DNA of 64,000 bases from Kiloniellaceae bacterium. GTDB lineage: Bacteria > Pseudomonadota > Alphaproteobacteria > Kiloniellales > Kiloniellaceae. The first letter of the stretch is position 1. Every line of letters starts with the position of its first letter. The notes under the pieces were generated by a model, which saw only the letters and a list, made by a program, of their open reading frames with translations, was not told the DNA's origin and made no database searches. Below are positions 45,301-54,915 of this stretch, piece by piece. The translations under genes were made by a program, and so were the position numbers. The stretch spans positions 1 through 64,000 of the forward strand of contig JAJFGK010000061.1 in the NCBI GenBank assembly GCA_021776195.1. The letters run 5' to 3'.

Positions 45301-45404
45301 GGGCCCATGGTGCCGAACGTCTCGCCAGAATTACTTGACGCACATCAATTCGCCCACGCCGAACCGCCGCTATTCTCAGGGAAATGATCCGAATGGAGGA
45401 GACA

Positions 45405-45968
45405 ATGGCACGCGTGATGGAGGTTCTTCGAGAGGACCATCGCAACATGAAGCGTCTGCTCGCGATCCTGGAAAGCCAGGGCAAGATGCTGCGCGACGAA
45501 GGTCTGCCCGATTACGGCTTGTTGTCCGAATTGGTGAGCTACTGCCTGACCTACCCCGATCTTTACCACCATCCCAAGGAAGACCAGATTTATCGCCGCC
45601 TGATCCGCCGGGGCGCTAGTAAGGATCAGCTCGGCGACATGGAAGCCGCGCACGAGGAACTGGCCGCGCTGACCCGCCGCCTGGCGGAAGCGATCGACCC
45701 ACCTCCCGAGCCCAGCGCTTCCGGCCGCAGGACCCTCGCCAGTCAGTTGGAGAGCTTCATACGCAGCTACCGTGCACACATCGAGGCGGAGGATCTGATC
45801 TTCTTTCCGCTCGCCGAAGCGATGCTGCAACCCGACGACTGGAAGGCGGTCGACGCCCTGATGAAACGCATGGACGACCCGATCTTCGGCGACAAGGCCG
45901 GACCTGAGTTCCGCAGATTGAGTTCTGTCCTCGAAGACCATGGGCAGCAGGTCGCGGCAGTGGACTAA
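45405..45968 (+). CDS. Hemerythrin-like HHE domain protein
   Basis: This 187-residue four-helix protein has candidate di-iron ligands in 'REDHRNMKRLL', 'YHHPKEDQIY', 'AAHEELAAL' and 'YRAHIEAEDLIFFPLAEAML' (HxxxE). The ATG 45405 follows GGAGGAG. It lies 163 bases upstream of napE on the same strand. Hemerythrin-like proteins sense or scavenge oxygen or NO, which would fit a nitrate-respiration locus, but co-regulation is not shown. Confidence 0.88.
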   Translation: MARVMEVLREDHRNMKRLLAILESQGKMLRDEGLPDYGLLSELVSYCLTYPDLYHHPKEDQIYRRLIRRGASKDQLGDMEAAHEELAALTRRLAEAIDPPPEPSASGRRTLASQLESFIRSYRAHIEAEDLIFFPLAEAMLQPDDWKAVDALMKRMDDPIFGDKAGPEFRRLSSVLEDHGQQVAAVD

Positions 45969-46131
45969 TGGTGAGTGAAAGATGGAGGAATGGCGGTGGA
46001 GTGGCGTGACGCCAGCGACAATCATTCGCCGAAGAGATATCGAGATTAACTACCAATGCTTGAGAGGCGACCATGGAGTTGATACCCTCGAATCTGATCG
46101 AAAGCATCCCGCGACCGAATTGGTTTGAACT

Positions 46132-46293
46132 ATGACACAAGCGAAGGCGACAGATAAGGGCAAAGGCCGCGAGTTGCGCGGCTTCCTCTTTCTGACCGTG
46201 GTTTTCGCGCCGGTACTGGCTGTTGCCATCGTCGGCGGCTACGGCCTTCTGATTTGGATGTACCAGCTAATTCAGGGCCCGCCGTCCTATTGA
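46132..46293 (+). CDS. napE: NapE, small membrane subunit of periplasmic nitrate reductase
   Basis: This 53-residue protein has a short basic N-terminus, one membrane helix at about 18-40 and the family pattern 'FLFLTVVFAPVLAVAIVGGYGLLIWMYQ' ending 'GPPSY'. The length and motif match NapE. It is the first gene of the nap operon and is followed 29 bases later by napD. Its function is not settled in any organism. Confidence 0.9.
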   Translation: MTQAKATDKGKGRELRGFLFLTVVFAPVLAVAIVGGYGLLIWMYQLIQGPPSY

Positions 46294-46322
46294 CCGCCAA
46301 TTTTCGAGGGGGAGATCCGGCC

Positions 46323-46655
46323 ATGCGCAAACCGATCTTTGATCCAGGACGACGGTCGCTGCTGACCGGGCGGCTCGACGAGATTCGCGCCGCCGAACCT
46401 CCGCCCGCCGAAGTCCACGTTGTCAGCCTCGTCGTCTATAGCGATCCCTCCCGCCTCGCGGAAGTCTCCGCGGCCGTGGGGCGTTTGCCAGGCGCAGAAG
46501 TTCATGCAAGCGACGGCGGCAAACTGGTTGTGGTCGTGGAGACCGGCGGCGATGCCGACATGGCGGCCGCAATTCAGCGCGTCGACCGCACAGCGGGCGT
46601 CATCTGTACCGCACTGGTCTACCAGCAGGCCGAACTCCTGGGCCCAGACGATTAG
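46323..46655 (+). CDS. napD: NapD, chaperone for NapA maturation
   Basis: This 110-residue protein has the NapD ferredoxin-like core: '[44 protein letters not shown]', then '[12 protein letters not shown]'. It binds the twin-arginine leader of NapA and guides its folding before export. GGGGGAG precedes the ATG at 46323. It is followed after 10 bases by napA. Confidence 0.92.
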   Translation: MRKPIFDPGRRSLLTGRLDEIRAAEPPPAEVHVVSLVVYSDPSRLAEVSAAVGRLPGAEVHASDGGKLVVVVETGGDADMAAAIQRVDRTAGVICTALVYQQAELLGPDD

Positions 46656-46665
46656 GAATGTCCCG

Positions 46666-49161
46666 ATGAAAATGCGCCGACGCGATTTCATGAAGGCCCA
46701 GGCAGCCGCAGCGGCCGCCGCCGTCGCCGGCATTGCCACGCCGGCCGCCGCGGCTAACCTGGTGACCGATTCGACAAAAACCGAGCTCAAGTGGTCGAAA
46801 GCGCCCTGCCGGTTCTGCGGCACCGGCTGCAGCGTGATGGTCGCGACCAAGGCCGGGCGGGTCGTCGCCACCCATGGCGATGCCAAGGCCGAGGTCAATC
46901 GCGGCCTCAATTGCGTCAAGGGCTACTTCCTGTCGAAGATCATGTACGGCAAGGACCGCTTGACCACGCCCCTGCTGCGCATGCGCGACGGCGAGTACCA
47001 CAAGGAGGGCGACTTCACGCCGGTCGATTGGGACCGCGCCTTCGACGAGATGGCGCGCCATTTCAAGAAGGCGCTGAAGGAAAAGGGACCGACCGCCGTT
47101 GGCATGTTCGGCTCGGGCCAGTGGACCGTGTGGGAGGGCTACGCGGCGGTCAAACTGATGAAGGCCGGCTTTCGTTCGAACAACATCGACCCCAATGCAC
47201 GCCACTGCATGGCCTCGGCCGTCGGCGGCTTCATGCGCACTTTCGGCATCGACGAGCCGATGGGCTGCTACGACGACATCGAGGCGACCGACGCTTTCGT
47301 GCTTTGGGGCTCGAACATGGCCGAGATGCACCCGGTCTTGTGGACCCGGGTCGCCGACCGCCGGCTCAGCGCGCCCCACGTCAAGGTCGCGGTGCTGTCG
47401 ACCTTCGAGAACCGCAACTTCGATCTGGCCGACCTGCCCATGGTCTTCACGCCACAGACCGATCTCGCGATCCTCAATTTCATCGCCCACCACATCATTT
47501 CGACCGGCCGGGTGAAGGAAGACTTCGTCGGCCGGCACGTCACCTTCCGGCGCGGCGCCGACGATATCGGCTACGGCCTGCGTCCGGAGCACCCCTTGCA
47601 GCAGGCCGCCAAGAACGCCGACAGGGCCGGCGCCTCGGACGACATGACCTTCGAGGAGTTCGCCGAGTTCGTCAGCCACTACGACGCGGAAAGCGTCGCC
47701 GAACTCAGCGGTGTACCGAAGGAGAAACTCATCCAGCTGGCCGAGCTCTACGCCGACCCGGCGACCAAGGTGGTCTCCTTCTGGACCATGGGGTTCAACC
47801 AGCACACCCGCGGCGTCTGGTGCAACAACCTGATCTACAACATCCATCTGCTGACCGGAAAGATCTCCGAGCCGGGCAACAGCCCCTTTTCGCTGACCGG
47901 CCAGCCCTCGGCCTGCGGCACGGCGCGCGAGGTCGGCACCTTCTCCCATCGCCTGCCGGCCGACATGGTGGTCAAGAATCCCGAGCACCGCGAAATCGCC
48001 GAACGCATCTGGAAGCTGCCCGCCGGCACGATCCCGGAAAAACCCGGCTACCATGCCGTGCAGCAGAACCGCATGCTCAAGGACGGCAAGATCAACGCCT
48101 ACTGGATCCAGGTGAACAACAACCTGCAGGCCGCCGCCAACATGAACGAGGAGACCTATCCCGGGTACCGCAATCCGGATAACTTCATCGTCGTCTCGGA
48201 CGCCTACCCAACGGTGACGGCCCAGGCCGCCGACCTGATTCTGCCGACCGCCATGTGGGTCGAAAAAGAGGGCGCCTACGGCAACGCCGAACGCCGCACC
48301 CAGTTCTGGCACCAACTGGTCGACGCGCCCGGCGAATCCCGCTCGGACCTCTGGCAGCTGGTCGAGTTCTCCAAGCGCTTCACGACCGACGAGGTCTGGC
48401 CTCAAGACCTCCTCGAGGCCAATCCCGATTACAAGGGCAAGACCCTGTTCGATGTGCTCTACCGCAATGGAACGGTCGACCGCTTTTCATTGGACGAGGC
48501 CAGCGCCGGCTACGAGAACGATGAAGCCCAGGCCTTCGGCTTCTACATCCAAAAGGGGTTGTTCGAGGAGTACGCCGAGTTCGGCCGTGGCCACGGCCAT
48601 GACCTGGCGCCCTTCGAGCGCTATCACCTTGAGCGCGGGCTGCGCTGGCCGGTGGTCGAGGGCAAGGAGACGCGCTGGCGCTTCCGCGAGGGTGAAGATC
48701 CATACGTCGAGGCCGGTACCGGCGTCCAGTTCTATGGCCACAAGGACAACAAGGCGCGCATCTTCGCGTTGCCCTACGAGCCGGCGCCCGAAGTACCCGA
48801 CGAGGAGTACGATTTCTGGCTGGCGACCGGCCGGGTGATCGAGCACTGGCACTCGGGCTCGATGACCCAGCGTGTGCCCGAGCTCTACAAGGCCTTTCCC
48901 GATGCGGTGGTTTTCATGCACCCGGACGACGCCGAGACCAAGGGGCTCCGCCGCGGCAGCGAGGTGCGGGTGATTTCGCGGCGCGGCGAGATCCGGTCCC
49001 GGGTCGAGACCCGCGGCCGCAACAAGCCGCCGCGCGGCCTCGTATTCGTCCCCTGGTTCGATGCCAGCCAGCTGATCAACAAGGTCACGCTGGATGCCAC
49101 CGATCCAATCTCCAAACAGACCGACTACAAGAAATGCGCGGTCAAGATCGAGGCGGTATGA
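46666..49161 (+). CDS. napA: NapA, catalytic subunit of periplasmic nitrate reductase
   Basis: This 831-residue protein has the standard NapA length. The twin-arginine leader is '[20 protein letters not shown]'. The 4Fe-4S ligands are C48, C51, C55 and C83 ('CRFCGTGC' and 'NCVKGYF'). The molybdenum ligand C181 lies in '[14 protein letters not shown]', confirming a nitrate reductase rather than a selenocysteine formate dehydrogenase. It reduces nitrate to nitrite in the periplasm with electrons from NapB and NapC. The stop overlaps the napB start (ATGA). Confidence 0.97.
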   Translation: MKMRRRDFMKAQAAAAAAAVAGIATPAAAANLVTDSTKTELKWSKAPCRFCGTGCSVMVATKAGRVVATHGDAKAEVNRGLNCVKGYFLSKIMYGKDRLTTPLLRMRDGEYHKEGDFTPVDWDRAFDEMARHFKKALKEKGPTAVGMFGSGQWTVWEGYAAVKLMKAGFRSNNIDPNARHCMASAVGGFMRTFGIDEPMGCYDDIEATDAFVLWGSNMAEMHPVLWTRVADRRLSAPHVKVAVLSTFENRNFDLADLPMVFTPQTDLAILNFIAHHIISTGRVKEDFVGRHVTFRRGADDIGYGLRPEHPLQQAAKNADRAGASDDMTFEEFAEFVSHYDAESVAELSGVPKEKLIQLAELYADPATKVVSFWTMGFNQHTRGVWCNNLIYNIHLLTGKISEPGNSPFSLTGQPSACGTAREVGTFSHRLPADMVVKNPEHREIAERIWKLPAGTIPEKPGYHAVQQNRMLKDGKINAYWIQVNNNLQAAANMNEETYPGYRNPDNFIVVSDAYPTVTAQAADLILPTAMWVEKEGAYGNAERRTQFWHQLVDAPGESRSDLWQLVEFSKRFTTDEVWPQDLLEANPDYKGKTLFDVLYRNGTVDRFSLDEASAGYENDEAQAFGFYIQKGLFEEYAEFGRGHGHDLAPFERYHLERGLRWPVVEGKETRWRFREGEDPYVEAGTGVQFYGHKDNKARIFALPYEPAPEVPDEEYDFWLATGRVIEHWHSGSMTQRVPELYKAFPDAVVFMHPDDAETKGLRRGSEVRVISRRGEIRSRVETRGRNKPPRGLVFVPWFDASQLINKVTLDATDPISKQTDYKKCAVKIEAV

Positions 49162-49613
49162 GGCCTGTCATGAAGACCTTCACATGTATCATCCTTCTGA
49201 CGGTGGCCGCAGCGGTGGCCGGGGCCGCCGAGCCGGTCGCCACCCTCAGGGGCCCGGCCGAACTCATCGAGCAGGGCCAGGCGCCGTCGATGGCCAAGGT
49301 CTCCAACAAGGACCTGCGCCGGTCGCGCAACTATCCCGAACAGCCACCGACGATTCCGCACCATATCCGCGGCTATCAGATCGATCTCAACGCCAATAAG
49401 TGCATGTCGTGCCACAGCCGCCGGGCGACCGCGGACTCCAATGCGCCGATGGTCAGCATCACCCACTTCATGAGCCGGGACGGCCAGTTTCTCGCCACGG
49501 TCTCGCCACGCCGCTACTTCTGCACCCAATGCCACGTCACGCAGCAAGAGCTCGAACCGCTTGTCGAGAGCGATTTCGTCGACATCGATGAGGTCCTCAC
49601 GGACCAGAACTAG
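49158..49613 (+). CDS. napB: NapB, diheme cytochrome c subunit
   Basis: This protein of about 151 residues has a signal peptide ('[17 protein letters not shown]') and two heme motifs, 'CMSCH' and 'CTQCH'. It carries electrons to NapA. The ATG at 49158 overlaps the napA stop; an ATG at 49170 with GAGG upstream would give a more usual leader. Confidence 0.95.
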   Translation: MRPVMKTFTCIILLTVAAAVAGAAEPVATLRGPAELIEQGQAPSMAKVSNKDLRRSRNYPEQPPTIPHHIRGYQIDLNANKCMSCHSRRATADSNAPMVSITHFMSRDGQFLATVSPRRYFCTQCHVTQQELEPLVESDFVDIDEVLTDQN

Positions 49614-49639
49614 TAGACAGACGAACCGGGGGAACAGCC

Positions 49640-50230
49640 ATGTGGTCGCTCGCCAAGGATATCTGGGGTGTTGTGCGACGACCCAGCGTCCATTTCAGCC
49701 TCGGCTTCCTGACCTTCGGCGGTTTCATCGCCGGCGTCATCTTTTGGGGCGGCTTCAATACGGCCCTCGAGGTTACCAACACCGAGACCTTCTGTGTGGG
49801 CTGCCATGAGATGTACGACAACGTCTACCAGGAACTGAAACCGACCATCCACTACACCAACCGCTCGGGCGTCCGCGCGACCTGCCCCGACTGTCACGTG
49901 CCCCACGAGTGGACCAACAAGATCGCGCGCAAGATGCAGGCCTCCAAGGAGGTCTGGGGCACGCTCTTCGGTACGATCAACACGCGCGAGAAGTTTCTCG
50001 CCATGCGGCGCGAGCTGGCCGAGCACGAATGGGCCCGCCTGAAGGCGAACAACTCGCTGGAATGTCGCAACTGTCACGAACTGGGCTTCATGGACTTCAC
50101 GCGACAGAGCCCCCGGGCGGCCGAAGCCCATGCGGAATTTCTGGTCGGTGGCGAGAAGACCTGCATCGACTGCCACAAGGGCATCGCCCACGAGCTCCCG
50201 GACATGACCGGCGTGGCCGGCTGGCAGTAG
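49640..50230 (+). CDS. napC: NapC, membrane-anchored tetraheme quinol dehydrogenase
   Basis: This 196-residue NapC/NirT protein has one N-terminal helix ('[20 protein letters not shown]') and four CxxCH motifs: 'CVGCH', 'CPDCH', 'CRNCH' and 'CIDCH'. It oxidises quinol and reduces NapB. It is last in napEDABC; napF, napG and napH are absent. Its end faces the M20 gene with only 10 bases between. Confidence 0.96.
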   Translation: MWSLAKDIWGVVRRPSVHFSLGFLTFGGFIAGVIFWGGFNTALEVTNTETFCVGCHEMYDNVYQELKPTIHYTNRSGVRATCPDCHVPHEWTNKIARKMQASKEVWGTLFGTINTREKFLAMRRELAEHEWARLKANNSLECRNCHELGFMDFTRQSPRAAEAHAEFLVGGEKTCIDCHKGIAHELPDMTGVAGWQ

Positions 50231-50240
50231 AACGCCGCCC

Positions 50241-51476
50241 CTAGAGGTCCGACAGTCTGTCCGCGCCGCAGATATCGCAGATCGTGAGCAGGTAGATCCG
50301 GATCATGTCCAGGTAGTCGGCGCGGTCGACCCGTTCGTCGGGCATCGTGTTGTACCTGCCGCCGGGGCCGCAGACCACGCCCTCCATTCCCGCCTCGGCG
50401 TAGAGATGCCCGGCGTCGGTGCCGAAAAAGCCGGTCGGCGTGATGGCGCCGGTCGGCTGCGGCGCACCGCGCACGGCCCTATAGGCGGCGTTGATCGACT
50501 GCACGATGCGCGCGTCCCGGGCCACTTCGAAGGCCGGCATCATGGGCCGCCCGGCGACGCGCTCGGTCTCGACTTTGGTTCTCAGCCCGGGATGTCGCGC
50601 CTCTAGCCGTGCTAGCACGGCGCGGATATCGGCGAGCGCATTCGCCTCGGTCTGGCCCGGACCGTAGCGCCCCGAGCCCTTCAGCGTCACGAAATCGGCC
50701 ACCTGCGGCGGCCGCCAGTCGAGCAGCTCGCGGCCAAGCGCCCCGTGCACCACGCCCACGTGCAGGCGGTTGATCGCGCGATGCTCGTCGCTGGGCGCAT
50801 CGGAAAAAGTCAGATCGGTCAGCTCCGGCACCAGTTCGCAGGCCACCAGTATCGCATCGACGGCCTCCTCCCGCTTGGACAGATGCCGGGTGTCGCCTTG
50901 CAGTTCGATGATAAAGGTGAAGGAGGCGGCGTGCATGGTCACCGCCTGCAGGTCGGACGGCTCGCTGTTGACGAAGTAATCCGCCCGCAGGCCCTGGCGG
51001 ATCGCGGCAAGGGTGCCGACACCGCCCTGCAGTTCGCCGACCACATAGCTCAGGATCACGTCGCCCTTGGGCCTCACGCCGGCCTCGATCAGCGTCCGCA
51101 CGGCGCAAAGCGAGGCGGCATCGCCGGCCTTCATGTTCGACACGCCGATGCCGTAGATGAAATCGTCGTCCACGAGGCCGCCCCAGGGATCGACGGTCCA
51201 GCCTTCGGTTACGGGGTTGGTGTCCAGGTGGCCGTTGAAGAGCAGGCTCTTGCCGCCGCCGCTGCCGCGCCAGACGCCAATGGCGTTGACTCGGTCGCCT
51301 TCCACTGGCTGCAGCTCCGCCTCCAATCCGAGAGCGGTCATGACAGCGACCATGCGCTCGGCGAGCTTGCGCTCTCCCTCGGTCTGGGAATAGCTCTTGT
51401 GACGCACCATCTCGGACAGGGTCTCGAGACAGGCGGTCTCGTCGATGCCGCGGGCCAGCGTCAGGGGATCGGTCAT
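50241..51476 (-). CDS. M20 family zinc amidohydrolase/peptidase (ArgE/DapE-like)
   Basis: This 411-residue protein has 'LFNGHLDTNPVTEGW' (H and D metal ligands) and 'GIGVSNMKAGDAASLCAVRTL'. The usual paired glutamates appear as 'VVGELQGG', with Leu where a second Glu is common, so activity should be tested. It lies 21 bases downstream of a Dpp-type importer and probably hydrolyses an imported N-acyl amino acid or peptide. Confidence 0.88.
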   Translation of the reverse strand: MTDPLTLARGIDETACLETLSEMVRHKSYSQTEGERKLAERMVAVMTALGLEAELQPVEGDRVNAIGVWRGSGGGKSLLFNGHLDTNPVTEGWTVDPWGGLVDDDFIYGIGVSNMKAGDAASLCAVRTLIEAGVRPKGDVILSYVVGELQGGVGTLAAIRQGLRADYFVNSEPSDLQAVTMHAASFTFIIELQGDTRHLSKREEAVDAILVACELVPELTDLTFSDAPSDEHRAINRLHVGVVHGALGRELLDWRPPQVADFVTLKGSGRYGPGQTEANALADIRAVLARLEARHPGLRTKVETERVAGRPMMPAFEVARDARIVQSINAAYRAVRGAPQPTGAITPTGFFGTDAGHLYAEAGMEGVVCGPGGRYNTMPDERVDRADYLDMIRIYLLTICDICGADRLSDL

Positions 51477-51497
51477 GGGAAACTCCCTGGAGTATGT

Positions 51498-53150
51498 TCA
51501 GACGTTCTCGGCCCATCCGACGGGGACGGGCACGGCATCCAGAAGTTGCGCGGTGTAGGGATGGCGGCTCGGAGACTGGGCCTCGGGGGTATCGAACAGA
51601 TCCACCAGGTCGCCGCGCTGCATCACGGCGATCCGATGGGCCAGTTGGCGCACCAGGTTCAGATCGTGGGTGATGAACAGGCATGCCGTGCCGGTCTGCT
51701 GCTGCAGTTCCACCAGCAGCCGCGCCACCGAGGCCTGAACCGACACGTCCAGGGAGGAGGTGATCTCGTCGCAGATCACCAGTTGCGGCTCGGCGGCGAA
51801 GGCGCGCGCGATGGCGACGCGCTGCTTCTCGCCACCCGAGAGTTGATGCGGATAGCGCCCCGCGAAGTCCTCGGGCAGCAGGACGCTGCGGAGCAGCTCG
51901 CGCACGCGCCGCGGCCGCTCGTCACGAGGCACCAGGTTGTAGAGTGTGAGCGGGCGCGACAGGATCTTGCCCACGGTCTGGCGCGGGTTCAGCGAGGCGT
52001 CGGGGTGCTGGAACACGATCTGCACCGCGCGGCGATAGGCGCGGTGAATCTGCCGGCGTGCGGCGAAACCCTCGCCATCGAACTCCAGGGTGCCGTCGAA
52101 ATCCTGCAGCCCGGCCAAGACCTTGGCGATGGTGGACTTACCGGAACCGGACTCGCCGACGATGCCTAGAACTTCGCCCGGCCGAATCGCCAAGGAGACA
52201 TCGCGCGCGCCCTGCACGGTCTCGCGCTTGGGACGCAGAAAACTCAAAAGCCCTCGGCCGCCGCCGTAACGCACGTTGATGTTTGTGAGCTCCAGGAGGC
52301 TCGTTGTCGCATCGGGCGCGGGCGGCGCGATGCGATGGTCCGGGTGCGGCACGGCCGCCAGCAGGTTGCGCGTATAGGCGTGCCGCGGGGCTTCGAAGAT
52401 CCGGTCGCGCGGCCCTTGTTCCACAATCTCGCCGTTGTTGATGACCGCGACGTCCTGCGCGACCTGGGATACGAGCCCGAGATCGTGCGAGATGTAGAGG
52501 GCCGTCACGCCGGTTTCGTCGCGCAGCGTGTCGAAGAGATCCAGAATCTGCCGCGCCGTGATGATGTCGAGCGCGGTGGTGGGTTCGTCGAAGATAATCA
52601 GCTCGGGATTGCAGGCGAAGGCCGTGGCGATGACGACCCGCTGCTTTTCACCGCCCGATGCCTCGTGCGGGTAGCGCTGCATCATGTCCGAAGGCCGGTT
52701 GATGCCGGTCCGGGCGAGCCAGGCCTCGCCGGCCTCGAGCGCCTCTTTCGCGGCGAGACCGCGATGGCGCACCAGCACTTCGGAGATCTGCTCGCCCAGC
52801 CGCAGGACGGGATTGAGCGAGGTGCCGGGATCCTGGAAGACCATGCTGACCCGGCGGCCGCGCATGTCGAGGACCTCGTCGCTGGTCTTTGCCCTCAAGT
52901 CTTCGCCCATCAGCATCAGCGCGCCGGCGCGCTCGACGGCGTTGGCGGGCAGGTAGCGCATGATCGCCCAGGCCAGCGATGTCTTGCCAGACCCCGACTC
53001 GCCCACGAGCCCGAGGGTGCGGCCCGGTCGGACCGCCAGATCGACCTTTCTGAGAGCCTCGACCGGCCCCGCCGGCGTGGCGTAGGCCAGAGAGTAGCCA
53101 CGCACCTCGAGGACCGGCGTGTCGGGATCGCTGTGGGACGCCGCGGCCAT
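51498..53150 (-). CDS. Dipeptide/oligopeptide importer ATPase, two ATP-binding domains fused
   Basis: This 550-residue double ATPase combines DppD- and DppF-type domains. The first has 'GESGSGKTSLAWAIMRYL' and 'ASGGEKQRVVIATAFA'. The second, starting about residue 285, has 'GESGSGKSTIAKVLAGLQ' and 'LSGGEKQRVAIARAFA'. Each has the Opp-type C-terminal tail ('HAYTRNLLAAVPHP', 'HPYTAQLLDAVP'). The ATG at 53150 overlaps the stop of the upstream permease (TGATG). A longer frame reading upstream would run through that permease and is not real. Confidence 0.94.
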   Translation of the reverse strand: MAAASHSDPDTPVLEVRGYSLAYATPAGPVEALRKVDLAVRPGRTLGLVGESGSGKTSLAWAIMRYLPANAVERAGALMLMGEDLRAKTSDEVLDMRGRRVSMVFQDPGTSLNPVLRLGEQISEVLVRHRGLAAKEALEAGEAWLARTGINRPSDMMQRYPHEASGGEKQRVVIATAFACNPELIIFDEPTTALDIITARQILDLFDTLRDETGVTALYISHDLGLVSQVAQDVAVINNGEIVEQGPRDRIFEAPRHAYTRNLLAAVPHPDHRIAPPAPDATTSLLELTNINVRYGGGRGLLSFLRPKRETVQGARDVSLAIRPGEVLGIVGESGSGKSTIAKVLAGLQDFDGTLEFDGEGFAARRQIHRAYRRAVQIVFQHPDASLNPRQTVGKILSRPLTLYNLVPRDERPRRVRELLRSVLLPEDFAGRYPHQLSGGEKQRVAIARAFAAEPQLVICDEITSSLDVSVQASVARLLVELQQQTGTACLFITHDLNLVRQLAHRIAVMQRGDLVDLFDTPEAQSPSRHPYTAQLLDAVPVPVGWAENV

Positions 53151-53968
53151 CAGCGACGGTTCCGCGGGTCGAAGGCATCGCGCAGGGCATCGCCGAAGAG
53201 GTTGAAACCGAGCGCCGCGACCGCGATGGCGATACCCGGGACCGCGACGGTCCAGGCCGAGCGGTACATGAACTGCCGCGCCTCGGCGACCATGAGACCC
53301 CATTCGGTGCTGGGCGGCTGCGCGCCCAGGCCCAGGAACCCAAGCGTCGCGCCGATCATGATGGCGAAGGACACCCGGATCGTCGCCTCGACGATGATCG
53401 GGCCGATGGCGTTGGGGATGACCTCCTGGCAGATGATGTAGGTCCGGCTTTCGCCGCGGGCGATCGCGGCCAGCACATACTCGCGGGTCCGGATCGACAG
53501 GACCGCCGAGCGCGTGATCCGGGCCATGCCCGGCGTGAAGGCGACGGCAACGGCAAGCATCGCCTCGCCGATACCGCCGCCGAGGATGGTGACGATCAGC
53601 AGCGTGAAGAGAAGGTCCGGCACCGCCAGCAGTCCATCGAGCGTGCGCATGATGACACTGTCCACCCAGCCCCCCGTCACACCGGCCGTGACACCGATGA
53701 TCGAGCCCGCCGCCACGCCCAGGGCCGTCGCGCCGAGACCGAAAAGGACCGTCGAATGGGCGCCATGCAACAGCCGGGACAAGAGGTCGCGGCCGAACTG
53801 GTCGGTCCCCAGCCAATGGTCCGCCGATGGTCCCTGCAGCCTGACGGTCGGGTGAAAGACCTGGGGATCGTAAGGCGCCAGCAGGGTTCCGAAGAGCACC
53901 GCAATCGCAATCACCGACAGAAGGGCGACGCCGACCAGCCCGGTCGGATTGCGCACGATCTCATTCAT
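53150..53968 (-). CDS. Dipeptide-type ABC permease (DppC-like)
   Basis: This 272-residue permease has the DppC opening 'NEIVRNPTGLVGVALLSVIAIAVLFGTLLAPYDPQ', 'HWLGTDQFGRDLLSRLLHGA' and the EAA loop 'AIARGESRTYIICQEVIPNAIGPII'. It overlaps the DppB-like gene by 8 bases. Confidence 0.94.
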   Translation of the reverse strand: MNEIVRNPTGLVGVALLSVIAIAVLFGTLLAPYDPQVFHPTVRLQGPSADHWLGTDQFGRDLLSRLLHGAHSTVLFGLGATALGVAAGSIIGVTAGVTGGWVDSVIMRTLDGLLAVPDLLFTLLIVTILGGGIGEAMLAVAVAFTPGMARITRSAVLSIRTREYVLAAIARGESRTYIICQEVIPNAIGPIIVEATIRVSFAIMIGATLGFLGLGAQPPSTEWGLMVAEARQFMYRSAWTVAVPGIAIAVAALGFNLFGDALRDAFDPRNRR

Positions 53969-54911
53969 AGCGGACCCTCGGGTCGAGGGCGGCGATCACC
54001 AGATCCGACGCCAGATTCGACAGCGCGTAGACCATGGCCAGCGACAGGGTGATCGCCTGGATGACCGGCAGATCGCGGTTCTCCAGCGCATAGATCAGCA
54101 GGCGCCCGAGGCCGGGCCAGGCGAAGATTTCCTCGACCACGATGATCCCGCCGAGCAGGTAGCCGATGTCGAGCGAGATCACGGCCACCGCCGGTGCCAG
54201 CGAGTTGGGCAGGGCGTGGCGGCGAATGACCCGGCCCTCGCGAAGCCCCTTCAGGCGCGCGGCCCGAATGTAGTCGCTGGCCAGCACATCCGACATTTCC
54301 GAGCGCACCTGGCGGGCGATATGAGCGGTCAGGATCAGCCCGAGGGTGCCGGCGGGAAGGATGACATGGGCGAAAAAACCAGACAGGCTCTCGCCCGGCG
54401 CAATGAAGCCACCGGCGGGAAACAGGGCGATGGTGGGGCCGGCCAGGATCACCAGCAACATCGTCGCGGTAACGAACTCGGGCATGGCGGTCCCGACATA
54501 GGCCAGAAGACTGATACCCAGATCGGCCGGTGTCCCGCGCTTGAGCGCCGCGAGCATCCCGAGAGGCACGGCGATGACCGTCACCGCCACCAGGGCGGTG
54601 ACGGCCAGAAGTGCCGAGTTGGCAAGAGCCTTGCCCACCACCTCGGATACCGGAAGGGACAGCCGCAGCGACATCCCGAAGTCGCCCTGCAGCAGACTGA
54701 CGAGCCAGTCGAAGTACTGAAAGGCAATCGGACGGTTCAGGCCCAGGCGCTGCTCCAGCGCCGCCACCTGATCCGGTGTCGCGTATTCGCCCAGGATCAT
54801 GATCGCGGCGTTGCCGGGCAGGATCATGGTGATCGCGAAGACCGCGATGGTGACGATCCAAAGCACCAGCACCACCGCCACCAAGCGGCGCAGCAGGTAG
54901 GCTGGGCTCAC
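53961..54911 (-). CDS. Dipeptide-type ABC permease (DppB-like)
   Basis: This 316-residue permease has 'YLLRRLVAVVLVLWIVTIAVFAI', 'ALEQRLGLNRPIAFQYFDWLVSLLQGDFGMSL' and the loop 'IRAARLKGLREGRVIRRHALPNSLAP'. The start is GTG at 54911 with GAGG in the end of the binding-protein gene 4 bases upstream. Confidence 0.94.
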   Translation of the reverse strand: MSPAYLLRRLVAVVLVLWIVTIAVFAITMILPGNAAIMILGEYATPDQVAALEQRLGLNRPIAFQYFDWLVSLLQGDFGMSLRLSLPVSEVVGKALANSALLAVTALVAVTVIAVPLGMLAALKRGTPADLGISLLAYVGTAMPEFVTATMLLVILAGPTIALFPAGGFIAPGESLSGFFAHVILPAGTLGLILTAHIARQVRSEMSDVLASDYIRAARLKGLREGRVIRRHALPNSLAPAVAVISLDIGYLLGGIIVVEEIFAWPGLGRLLIYALENRDLPVIQAITLSLAMVYALSNLASDLVIAALDPRVRYE

Positions 54912-54915
54912 GAAA

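Noticed and set aside
46040..46110. FNR or NarP sites upstream of napE
   Set aside because: TACCAAT near 46052 and TTGAT near 46080 only partly match the consensus, with no properly spaced partner.
53151..53816. An N-terminal extension of the double ATPase to 772 residues
   Set aside because: The extension reads through the DppC-like permease in another frame. The ATG at 53150 overlaps the permease stop and fits the family start.
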